From Streptomyces antibioticus (GTDB taxonomy: Bacteria > Actinomycetota > Actinomycetes > Streptomycetales > Streptomycetaceae), in contig NZ_KQ948430.1 of NCBI RefSeq assembly GCF_001514065.1, positions 117,791 to 181,790 on the forward strand: a stretch of DNA of 64,000 nt, written 5' to 3'. Below are positions 50,918 to 59,527 of the stretch, one piece after another; within the stretch, counting starts at the first letter, position 1, and the number at the start of each line of letters is the position of its first letter. Both the position numbers and the translations under genes were made by a program. Below the pieces are notes generated by a model that did not search any database, was not told where the DNA came from, and worked only from the letters and a program-made list of their open reading frames with translations.

Positions 50918-51586
50918 GTGACCGATGACAGCCGAACGACCAGCTCCAGGACCGCCTGGGAGGAGCGCACCGAGATCCCCCTCGCCGTGGCGTCACTGGT
51001 GTTCCTCGCCGCCTACGCGGTCCGCGTACTGGCGGAGGACCTGCCGCAGGCCGGGGCGGACGCGTGTCTGGCGGTGGTGCTGGCCGCGTGGGCCCTCTTC
51101 GTGGCGGATTACGCGGTGCGCTGGCGGGCGAGCGGGCAGCGGCTGCGCTTCGTTCGGACGCACCTGCTGGACACGGTCGTGCTCCTGCTGCCGTTGCTGC
51201 GGCCCCTAAGGATCGTCAAGGTCTACGAGGCCGTCCAGCGCCGCCACGGCCGGCCCCGGCTCGCGCTGCACGCGCGTGTGATGGCCTACGCCGGTCTGTC
51301 GACGTTCCTGCTCGGCTTCTCGGGCGCGCTCGCGGTCTACCAGCGCGAGCGGGACGCGGCGGGGTCCTCCATGCGGACCTTCGGGGACGCCGTGTGGTGG
51401 GCCTGCGCCACCCTCACGACCGTCGGATACGGCGACGTCACGCCCGTCACCGCGACCGGACGCCTGATCGCCGTCGGGATGATGGCCATCGGGCTGGCGC
51501 TCGTGGGCACGGTGACCGGCACGTTCGCCTCCTGGCTGCTCCAGGCGTTCTCGCGCGAGGACGACGAGAGGCCCCCGGGAAGCTGA
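50918..51586 (+). CDS. Voltage-gated-type potassium channel
   Basis: A 222-residue membrane protein with the K+ selectivity filter TTVGYGD (167-173). Helices resembling S1 (20-38), S2 (48-68), S3 (83-96) and a short S4-like segment with LRPLRIVKVYEAVQRRHGR are present, then S5 (122-141) and S6 (182-210, LIAVGMMAIGLALVGTVTGTFAS). S4 has few regularly spaced arginines, so voltage dependence is uncertain. GTG 50918 is the chosen start; the upstream open frame crosses the HIT gene start. It is divergent from the HIT gene and convergent with thrS. Confidence 0.9.
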   Translation: MTDDSRTTSSRTAWEERTEIPLAVASLVFLAAYAVRVLAEDLPQAGADACLAVVLAAWALFVADYAVRWRASGQRLRFVRTHLLDTVVLLLPLLRPLRIVKVYEAVQRRHGRPRLALHARVMAYAGLSTFLLGFSGALAVYQRERDAAGSSMRTFGDAVWWACATLTTVGYGDVTPVTATGRLIAVGMMAIGLALVGTVTGTFASWLLQAFSREDDERPPGS

Positions 51587-51602
51587 GCCTCCCGAGGGCC
51601 TC
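51568..51602. terminator. Convergent terminator between K+ channel gene and thrS
   Basis: GAGGCCCCCGGGA (51568-51580) pairs with TCCCGAGGGCCTC (51590-51602) with one C-A mismatch and a 9-nt loop. The left arm lies in the last codons of the channel gene, and the right end is 18 bp from the thrS stop. Confidence 0.72.
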
Positions 51603-51619
51603 CGCGTACCGCAGGACGA

Positions 51620-53596
<1,977 letters not shown>

Positions 53597-53686
53597 CGGT
53601 CTCTCCTGACTGAAGGGGATGCGAGCGCCATACCGTGAGCGCGCGCAATAGGGGATCGTACCGACCCGCACCCACCGACCGCGAAA

Positions 53687-54916
53687 TCAGTCCCCTACCG
53701 AGGCCTCCCCGCAGGCCTCCTCGAAGAAGTCCAGGTTCTCCTGCAACGACTTCATCAGCCGGTCCCGCTCCGCCTCGTCCACCTGCACCGGTACGACGCC
53801 GGAGGCGCCCGTCAGCCGCCGGAAGCCGCCCCGGCTCTCCAGCCGCCCGTGCACCCGCACCGGCAGCCCGACGAGGTGGGCGTGCCCGGCGATGCGGTAC
53901 GCCTCCTCGTCCAGGGTCAGCCGGATGTGCGGCACCTCGACGCCGGCGATCACCCGCAGCCGTACGCTGCCCTCCCCGCGCGGCCCCGACCTGCGCATCC
54001 GCACCACCGTCCCGGTGACCCGCGCCGGCACGGACGGCTCCTCGCGCAGATAGCGGGCCCCGGCCTCGCGCAGCACGGGCAGGTCGCCCGGCGAGAACTC
54101 GACGGGCTCCCCGGAAGCGGCGCACCCCTCGGGCACCCCCGCGGCCGGCGCCCAGTCCACGGCGATGCGCGCGCCCTCCGTACCGCGCACGAGCGCGATG
54201 AGGGCCTCGGTGAGCTCGCGGCTGACGCCCGCCTCGACGGCCCCGTCGAAGGCGTCCATGCCCCCGGTGGCCCGCTGGTAGTCGATGGCCTCGCGGGCCG
54301 CGCACAGGGCCTGGTGGAGGCGTACGGCGAGCGGGCGGCCGGTGCCGACGGGCACGAAGGCGGTGAGCCGCCCGTCGCTGGCGGCGCCGACGAGGACGCT
54401 CTCCAACAGGGAAAGGGCGGCGCGACGATGCCGGGCACCGTAGTAACCGGCACGCGCGCGCGTGGCGAGCGCGGCGGCGAGGAGGGTCTGCCGGGCGGCG
54501 GCGCGCAACTGCTCCTCCACCGCCCAGGACGCGGCTCCCGCCGGCCCGGCCGGTACGTCCCGCCACCAGCGGATCTCGTCGCTGGGCACGGCGAGGCCGA
54601 CAAGGACCTCGCGCGCGGAGGGCGTGCCGCTGCGGGCGAGGGCGACGAGCGCCTCGCCGAGCAGGTCGTCGCTGTCGGGGAAGGCCCGGCTCTCGGGCAC
54701 GAGCAGGCTGGTGCCGCCGGTGCCGGGTCCCGGTGGGGTCCAGCGGCCGTAGCGTCCGGGGGCGCCGCCGCGGCGCTGCCAGCCGTGCCGGTGCAGCAGG
54801 GCGCCGAGGACGGCGGGGTCGACGTCGTCCGGCTCGGGGGCGCGGTTCCAGGCGGCGGCGTCGACGGGGTGCGGCCGGACCGGCCGCAGGGGTTCCTCGA
54901 CGGGGCGGTGGGTCAT
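53687..54916 (-). CDS. Conserved protein of unknown function with C-terminal OB-like domain
   Basis: A 409-residue protein not recognised with certainty. The N-terminal part (1-60) has an H-G-W-Q-R-R-G-G-APGRYGRWTPPG pattern. The middle is Ala/Arg-rich and helical. The region from about 305 to 385 (VTGTVVRMRRSG, SVRLRVIAGVEVP, HLVGLPVRVHGRLESRG) reads like an OB-fold of beta strands, often used for nucleic acid. ATG 54916 lies in the second copy of a 20-bp tandem repeat with its own GGGAGG. It is coupled through ATGA to a 7-codon reading frame and follows the DUF4365 gene by 16 bp. Confidence 0.75.
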   Translation of the reverse strand: MTHRPVEEPLRPVRPHPVDAAAWNRAPEPDDVDPAVLGALLHRHGWQRRGGAPGRYGRWTPPGPGTGGTSLLVPESRAFPDSDDLLGEALVALARSGTPSAREVLVGLAVPSDEIRWWRDVPAGPAGAASWAVEEQLRAAARQTLLAAALATRARAGYYGARHRRAALSLLESVLVGAASDGRLTAFVPVGTGRPLAVRLHQALCAAREAIDYQRATGGMDAFDGAVEAGVSRELTEALIALVRGTEGARIAVDWAPAAGVPEGCAASGEPVEFSPGDLPVLREAGARYLREEPSVPARVTGTVVRMRRSGPRGEGSVRLRVIAGVEVPHIRLTLDEEAYRIAGHAHLVGLPVRVHGRLESRGGFRRLTGASGVVPVQVDEAERDRLMKSLQENLDFFEEACGEASVGD

Positions 54917-54952
54917 GGTCGGCCTCCCGTCCTCATGGTCTGCCTCCCGTCC
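54913..54952 (-). repeat. 20-bp tandem duplication carrying Shine-Dalgarno and ATG
   Basis: Two adjacent 20-bp units (54913-54932 and 54933-54952) differ at one base. Each contains GACGGGAGGC and ATG on the minus strand. The first unit encodes the last DUF4365 codons (TGGRP, stop). Between the two ATGs lies a complete 7-residue frame, MRTGGRP, whose TGA overlaps the downstream start as ATGA. It looks like a recent local duplication of a translation-initiation unit. Confidence 0.9.
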
Positions 54953-55499
54953 CGACCCGCGTCATGATCTCGCACAGCGCCCGGTCGTCGAAGATGCGCG
55001 CGGTCGGTATCCGCACGGTGGTCCGGGTCCGGCCCGTGATCGGGTGCCCGGCGAGGTTGACCCAGTAGCAGCAGTGCCGCAGGTCGAGGCGGTCGTGGCT
55101 GGCGCGCAGCCAGTCGTCCTGGGATCTCGGCACGAGCATGACCACGAGGATCTTGTGCACCGAGACGGGGGTGCGCGCGAGCTTGCGCAGATGGTCGTTG
55201 TCGAGCGTGAAGGAGAAGAACCGGCCGGGCGGGTTCGGGGCGACCTGGTAGGTGCACTTGAGCTGCACCTTGATGGTGACCTCGTCATCGACGGTGTGCC
55301 CGGGCGAGCCGTGACTGACGTGCCAGTCGATGCCGTTGTCGGGAAAAGGCTGCGACAGCGAGCAGCCGGCCGCCGCGGCGACGGCGTGCAGATAGCCCAC
55401 CTGCAAGGTCTCCATGCAGGCGGTGGTGGCGAGTGTGCCGCGAAGGGGGCCCGTACGTTCGGGCAGCAGCCCGCCCCGCTCGGGCTGCGCTATCGCCAT
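54933..55499 (-). CDS. DUF4365 domain protein, PD-(D/E)XK nuclease-like
   Basis: A 188-residue protein from ATG 55499 (MAIAQPERGGLLPERT). It matches the DUF4365 family as I remember it. The core reads GIDWHVSH (Asp58), then about 20 residues later TIKVQLKCTYQV (Gln79-x-Lys81), resembling the D...QxK variant of PD-(D/E)XK nucleases such as Mrr-like enzymes. Later SVHKILVVMLVPRSQDDWLRAS and the HCCYWVNLAG segment are conserved in the family. Predicted nuclease fold; activity unproven. It is divergent from the DEDDh exonuclease and followed by the OB-like gene. Confidence 0.82.
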   Translation of the reverse strand: MAIAQPERGGLLPERTGPLRGTLATTACMETLQVGYLHAVAAAAGCSLSQPFPDNGIDWHVSHGSPGHTVDDEVTIKVQLKCTYQVAPNPPGRFFSFTLDNDHLRKLARTPVSVHKILVVMLVPRSQDDWLRASHDRLDLRHCCYWVNLAGHPITGRTRTTVRIPTARIFDDRALCEIMTRVGTGGRP

Positions 55500-55667
55500 G
55501 ACCAACAGCCTTCCACGCTCGGTGAATCCGAACCTCGGGTCTCTGAACTGCAAAGACCGGTATTCCTGTTGTGTCCGTCCGGCGTACGGCGCAAACAGCC
55601 CGGGTATCACCAAAGCGGCAGAAGACGGTGCGTCAGCTGCCGTGGGTGAACGAGGGGTTGTGTAGGT

Positions 55668-56396
55668 ATGACGTGCTGGTACGAGGGGCCCCTGGCCGCC
55701 TTCGACACGGAGACGACGGGCGTCGACGTGGAGACCGACCGGATCGTGTCGGCCGCCGTCGTCGTCCAGGACGCCCCGGGCACCCGGCCGCGGGTGAGCC
55801 GGTGGCTGGTGAACCCGGGTGTGCCGGTGCCCGAGGGCGCGACGGCGGTGCACGGGCTGACGGAGGAGCATCTGCAGCGCAACGGCCGCTGGCCGGCGCC
55901 GGTGATGTACGAGATAGCGGAACAGCTGGGCGAACAGGCCTCCGCGGGGCGGCCGTTGGTGGTCATGAACGCGCCGTTCGATCTGACGCTGCTGGACCGG
56001 GAGTTGCGCCGCCATCGCGCGTCGCCCCTGGACCGCTGGTTCGAGTCGTCGCCGTTGCTGGTCCTCGATCCGCGGGTGCTGGACAAACACCTGGACCGCT
56101 ACCGCAAGGGCCGCCGCACGCTGACCGACCTGTGCGCGCACTACGAGGTCACGCTGGACGGGGCACACGACGCGGGCGCGGACGCGCTGGCCGCGCTGGA
56201 GGTCGTACGAGCGGTGGGGCGGCGCTTCGCGGCGCGGCTGGAGCGGCTGTCCCCGAACGAGCTGCACCACCTCCAGGCGGGGTGGCACGCGGCGCAGGCG
56301 CGGGGCCTTCAGGCGTGGTTCGCGCGCAGCGGCACCCCGGAGGCGGTGGACCCGGCGTGGCCGCTGCGCCCGGAGCTGCCGGCCGCGGCCGCCTGA
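55668..56396 (+). CDS. DEDDh-type 3'-5' exonuclease (DnaQ-like)
   Basis: A 242-residue exonuclease with all five catalytic residues of the DEDDh group: Asp13 and Glu15 in FDTETTG, Asp105 in NAPFDLTLL, His167 and Asp172 in HDAGADA. It lacks polymerase, UvrC-like or BRCT domains, so it is a stand-alone proofreading-like or RNase T/oligoribonuclease-like enzyme. The C-terminal 50 residues (RFAARLERLSPNELHHLQAGWHAAQARGLQAWFARSG) are typical of the actinobacterial subgroup. It is divergent from DUF4365 and ends before a strong terminator. Confidence 0.93.
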   Translation: MTCWYEGPLAAFDTETTGVDVETDRIVSAAVVVQDAPGTRPRVSRWLVNPGVPVPEGATAVHGLTEEHLQRNGRWPAPVMYEIAEQLGEQASAGRPLVVMNAPFDLTLLDRELRRHRASPLDRWFESSPLLVLDPRVLDKHLDRYRKGRRTLTDLCAHYEVTLDGAHDAGADALAALEVVRAVGRRFAARLERLSPNELHHLQAGWHAAQARGLQAWFARSGTPEAVDPAWPLRPELPAAAA

Positions 56397-56415
56397 AGCC
56401 CGGACCAACAAAAAG

Positions 56416-56444
56416 AAGCCGGTCCGCGTGACGCGGACCGGCTT
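56416..56444. terminator. Bidirectional terminator between exonuclease gene and tRNA-Val
   Basis: A 13-bp stem AAGCCGGTCCGCG / CGCGGACCGGCTT with loop TGA. On the minus strand it is followed by CTTTTTG, a good U tract for the tRNA; on the plus strand TCTCC follows. Confidence 0.88.
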
Positions 56445-56452
56445 TCTCCCGG

Positions 56453-56524
56453 TGGGCGATACTGGGTTCGAACCAGTGACCTCTTCGGTGTGAACGAAGC
56501 GCTCTCCCACTGAGCTAATCGCCC
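56453..56524 (-). tRNA. tRNA-Val(CAC)
   Basis: The minus strand folds as a 72-nt tRNA. The acceptor GGGCGAT (56524-56518) pairs with ATCGCCC, then discriminator A. The D arm is GCTCAGTGGGAGAGC, the anticodon arm CTTCG-TTCACAC-CGAAG gives anticodon CAC for GTG codons, and the T arm CTGG-TTCGAAC-CCAG follows. No CCA is encoded. No integrase or duplicated 3' end is seen nearby, so it is not marked as an attachment site. Confidence 0.96.
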
Positions 56525-56537
56525 GGGAACGCACTGA

Positions 56538-56567
56538 ACAATACAGGTCCCGGCGGCCTTCCTTCAA
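56538..56567 (-). promoter_or_regulatory. Probable tRNA-Val promoter
   Basis: On the minus strand, -35 TTGAAG (56567-56562) and -10 TATTGT (56543-56538) are 18 bp apart, with the tRNA 5' end 14 nt after the -10. The -35 lies in the last codons of the SRPBCC gene, and that gene would run on into the tRNA. Confidence 0.55.
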
Positions 56568-57010
56568 ACCGCTTCCAAGTAGGCGGCCAGGCCCCGCCGT
56601 CCGGCCCGCATCATCAGCCGGTGATTGGCCCGGAACACCGGCCGCCCCGGCACGGCGAGGCGCCGCAGCAGCGGTTTGTTGACGTCGACGACCTGGTCGT
56701 ACACCGCGAGGGTGCCCGCGCCGTCCGCGCTGATCGTCCAGCGCGCCCAGCCCTCCAGGTCCCCGGTCATGGCGATCTCCAGCACCCCGCCGGCCCGGTC
56801 GCGGCGCACCTCGCGCGCGGTGAAGACGAGGTCGTACGGCAGGGTGGCCCGGATCGTGATGACGCCGGTGGTGTCGTCGAGCCGTTCCACGGCACGGACC
56901 TGGGGCCACCAGCGGGGGTAGTCCTCGGCCTGTTCCAGCACGTCGTAGACGGTGACGGGCGACGCGGGCAGGGCCCATCGGGTGTGGAAGCGGTAGTGGC
57001 TCCAGTCCAT
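56564..57010 (-). CDS. SRPBCC family (polyketide cyclase/dehydrase-like) protein
   Basis: The 148-residue protein from ATG 57010 (MDWSHYRFHTRWALPASP) has the START/Bet v1-like beta-alpha-beta pattern: VYDVLEQAEDYPRWWPQVRAVERLDD near the N-terminus and the long C-terminal helix PVFRANHRLMMRAGRRGLAAYL. Such proteins bind a hydrophobic ligand in a central cavity. No PKS genes are near, so a polyketide role is not implied. It is divergent from the large membrane protein gene. Confidence 0.86.
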   Translation of the reverse strand: MDWSHYRFHTRWALPASPVTVYDVLEQAEDYPRWWPQVRAVERLDDTTGVITIRATLPYDLVFTAREVRRDRAGGVLEIAMTGDLEGWARWTISADGAGTLAVYDQVVDVNKPLLRRLAVPGRPVFRANHRLMMRAGRRGLAAYLEAV

Positions 57011-57032
57011 GCACAGAGTCTGCCCGCACGCA

Positions 57033-57053
57033 TCTGAGTACGTTCTGAGTACG
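57033..57053. repeat. 11-bp-spaced direct repeats in a divergent promoter region
   Basis: TCTGAGTACG occurs at 57033-57042 and 57044-57053, a one-helical-turn spacing typical of sites for OmpR-type or similar regulators. It sits between the SRPBCC start and the start of the large membrane protein. It does not match the PHO box. Confidence 0.6.
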
Positions 57054-57096
57054 CGCACTCATGTCGTACGACGTGACCCGGACCACACTCCAGGGC

Positions 57097-59460
57097 ATGA
57101 CGCATTTTCCGCCTCCGGCCGAGGAGTTGCGGCTCCTGGACGCGGAGCTGTTCCACCTCGACGCCCGCCGGACCCAGTTGCTCCGGCGCCGCGCCTGGCT
57201 GGTCACCGCCCTCCGGACACCGGCCCCTCCCCCGCCCCGCGCCACCCCGGCCGCCCGCCCCGAGGCCACCGCGCCCCGGGTGCAGAACGTGCTGCTGATG
57301 CTGGGCGGTGTCCTGCTGGTCATCGCGGCGACGGCGTTCACCCTGGTCAGCTGGGGTGACCTGGGGATCGCGGGGCGGGCCCTGGTGCTCGGCGCGGTCA
57401 CCGCGGCGGCGCTCGCCCCGCCGACGGCCCTGCTGAAGCGCGGCCTGCGCTCGACGGCCGAGTCGGTGGCGGGCCTGGGCCTGGCGCTGACGGTCCTGGA
57501 CGCGTACGCCCTGCACGAGACGGTCTTCACGCAGGCGGAGGGCGCGTCCTACGCGGCGCTCGCGTCGGCGCTGCTGGCCGGACTGTGGCTGGCGTACGGC
57601 CTGCTGCCGCCCCTGAAGGACCTGCGTCTGCCGCTTCCGGCGGCCCTCCTGGCGGCCCAACTGCCCCTCTTCTTCGGCGCGCTGGCGCTGGACGCCGACG
57701 CGTACGGCGTCACGGCGGCCGTGCTGCTGACGGCCGCGTTCGACACCGTTGTGGCGCTCCGAGCGACCGCCGGACCCGTACGCCTGCTCGCCGTCGTCGG
57801 CGCGTACGGCCTGGGCGGCTCGGGCGTATGGGCGGCCGGTTCGCTGTCCTGGACGGCAACCGGCCCGAGCGCCGCCGCCCGTGCGGCGGCGCTCCTCCTC
57901 CTCGCCGCGACGATCGCGCTGACGGCGGCGTGGCGAGGCGCGAGCTCCCCGACGGCACGGGACACCACCGGTCACGCCTTCGGCCTCTCGATCGCCTCCG
58001 CCCTCCTGCTGGTCGCCGCGCTCGGTGGCCTGGTGCGCTCCGCGCTGCCCGGCGCCTGGACGGTTCCGGTCCATCTCGCCTTCGGCATCGCCCTGTTGGC
58101 CGCGGTACGGCCGGAAGGGCTGCCGGAGACGGTGCGGCGCGGGTTCGCCGCGGCCTCCGGTGCCGTACAGGCCCTGGCCGTGGTGTGGACGCTGCCCGTC
58201 GTGGCGGTGACCCTGCTGGGGCCGGTCGCGTGGGTGGCCCACGCCTGGTCGGGCGCGCCGGCGGACCTCCGCGAGGCGGTCACGGTGGACGCCCCCTGGC
58301 CGCCGGACGCGGCGACGGCGCCGCTGGTCCTGGTGGCCGTGGCGGCGGTACTGGCCCTGGCGGTACGGCACACCGACTGGCGTCCGCGAGCCCTGACCGG
58401 CGCGCTGGTGCTGACGTGGGCGGCGGCGCTGACGCTCCCCGCGGTCCTCGAACTGCCGTACACGCTCGGCCTGTTGATGCTGGGATCGGTGACGGGCGTG
58501 ATCCTGGCGTCGCCCTACGGTCAGCCGACCGCGACCGTCCTCGCCCTCGTCACCTCCGCGAACCTGGGCTTCGCCGCCCTCGCCTCCCAGTCGGCGACCC
58601 TCACCGCGCTCGGCGCCCTCACGGTGTTCTTCGCGGTGGTCTCCTGGCGGGTCACGGTCGTCACGGCCCCGGCTGCCCTCGGGTACGCCACCACGCTGGC
58701 CTGCGCGACCGGCGCGGCGGCGGACTGGCAGCCGCAGTACACGGCCCTGCTGGTGCTGGCGGTCCCGGTGGCCGCGGCGCTGCTGGCGGCGTGGCTCAAG
58801 GATCCCCGGTCGACGCTGACGGTGGAGGTCACCGGAGCCGTCGCCGCCCTCCTGGCCCTCGCCCTCGCCGCGACCGACCCGCCGATGCTGGCCCTGGTGC
58901 TGTCCCTGTGCGGAGTGATCGCCACGGGCACCGCACTCCGCGCCGACCGCCACACCGTGGGCTACGCGGCCGCCGCCCTCTTCCTCCTGGCCACCTGGGT
59001 GCGCCTGGCGGCCTGGGAGGTCGGCACGCCGGAGGCGTACACGCTCCCGGTCACGATCCCGGCCCTGGTCGTCGGCTTCCTCCGCAGGCGCCGCGCCCCC
59101 GAGACCTCGTCCTGGACGGCGTACGGCCCGGGCCTGGCCGCCACTCTCCTGCCGAGCCTGGTCATGGCCTGGGGCGACCCGCACTGGACCCGTCCGCTGC
59201 TCCTGGGCCTTGCGGCGCTGTCCCTCACCCTGCTGGGCGGCGGCTACAGCCTCCAGGCCCCCCTGGTCCTGGGCGGCTCGGTCCTGTCCCTGGACGCCCT
59301 CCATGAACTGGCCCCGTACATAGTCCAGGTGACGGACGCCCTCCCCCGCTGGGTCCCCCCGGCGCTGGCGGGCCTCCTGCTCCTCGCCCTGGGAGCGACG
59401 TACGAGCAGCGCATCAGGGATGTACAGAGGATGCGGAACAAACTGAGCAACCTCAGCTGA
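57097..59460 (+). CDS. Large multi-span membrane protein (SCO7613 C-terminal-domain type)
   Basis: The 787-residue protein from ATG 57097 (MTHFPPPAEELRLLDAELFHLDARR) has an N-terminal helical cytosolic region. A chain of roughly 18-22 Ala/Leu/Val-rich membrane helices follows to the C-terminus. I recognise it as the family Streptomyces annotation calls SCO7613 C-terminal domain-containing membrane protein, whose function is unknown. AGGG lies close to the start. The ATG at 57061 is an alternative but has no Shine-Dalgarno. It ends 67 bp before the convergent lyase gene. Confidence 0.8.
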   Translation: MTHFPPPAEELRLLDAELFHLDARRTQLLRRRAWLVTALRTPAPPPPRATPAARPEATAPRVQNVLLMLGGVLLVIAATAFTLVSWGDLGIAGRALVLGAVTAAALAPPTALLKRGLRSTAESVAGLGLALTVLDAYALHETVFTQAEGASYAALASALLAGLWLAYGLLPPLKDLRLPLPAALLAAQLPLFFGALALDADAYGVTAAVLLTAAFDTVVALRATAGPVRLLAVVGAYGLGGSGVWAAGSLSWTATGPSAAARAAALLLLAATIALTAAWRGASSPTARDTTGHAFGLSIASALLLVAALGGLVRSALPGAWTVPVHLAFGIALLAAVRPEGLPETVRRGFAAASGAVQALAVVWTLPVVAVTLLGPVAWVAHAWSGAPADLREAVTVDAPWPPDAATAPLVLVAVAAVLALAVRHTDWRPRALTGALVLTWAAALTLPAVLELPYTLGLLMLGSVTGVILASPYGQPTATVLALVTSANLGFAALASQSATLTALGALTVFFAVVSWRVTVVTAPAALGYATTLACATGAAADWQPQYTALLVLAVPVAAALLAAWLKDPRSTLTVEVTGAVAALLALALAATDPPMLALVLSLCGVIATGTALRADRHTVGYAAAALFLLATWVRLAAWEVGTPEAYTLPVTIPALVVGFLRRRRAPETSSWTAYGPGLAATLLPSLVMAWGDPHWTRPLLLGLAALSLTLLGGGYSLQAPLVLGGSVLSLDALHELAPYIVQVTDALPRWVPPALAGLLLLALGATYEQRIRDVQRMRNKLSNLS

Positions 59461-59463
59461 GGC

Positions 59464-59522
59464 GCCCTGAAGGGGCGCGGGGAACTGCGCGACCAGCCAC
59501 AACGGTCCCGCAGTTCCCCACG
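59464..59522. repeat. Common Streptomyces intergenic repeat with two hairpins
   Basis: The text CGCCCTGAAGGGGCG followed by GGGGAACTGCG (59479-59489) and its perfect complement CGCAGTTCCCC (59509-59519) is a sequence I recognise as recurring between convergent genes in many Streptomyces genomes. It sits between two convergent genes here and probably serves as a bidirectional terminator. Confidence 0.78.
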
Positions 59523-59527
59523 AACCG

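Noticed and set aside
53597-53686. T-box riboswitch before thrS, and similarly before alaS and hisS
   Set aside because: No T-box sequence, specifier loop or antiterminator is visible, and the upstream gaps are too short or are coupled coding sequence.
56453-56524. Integration site at tRNA-Val
   Set aside because: No integrase, no second copy of the tRNA 3' end and no compositional break nearby.
54933-57530. Long minus-strand open frame of 865 codons
   Set aside because: Only its last 189 codons are the DUF4365 gene. The rest crosses the exonuclease gene and tRNA-Val as a high-GC shadow.
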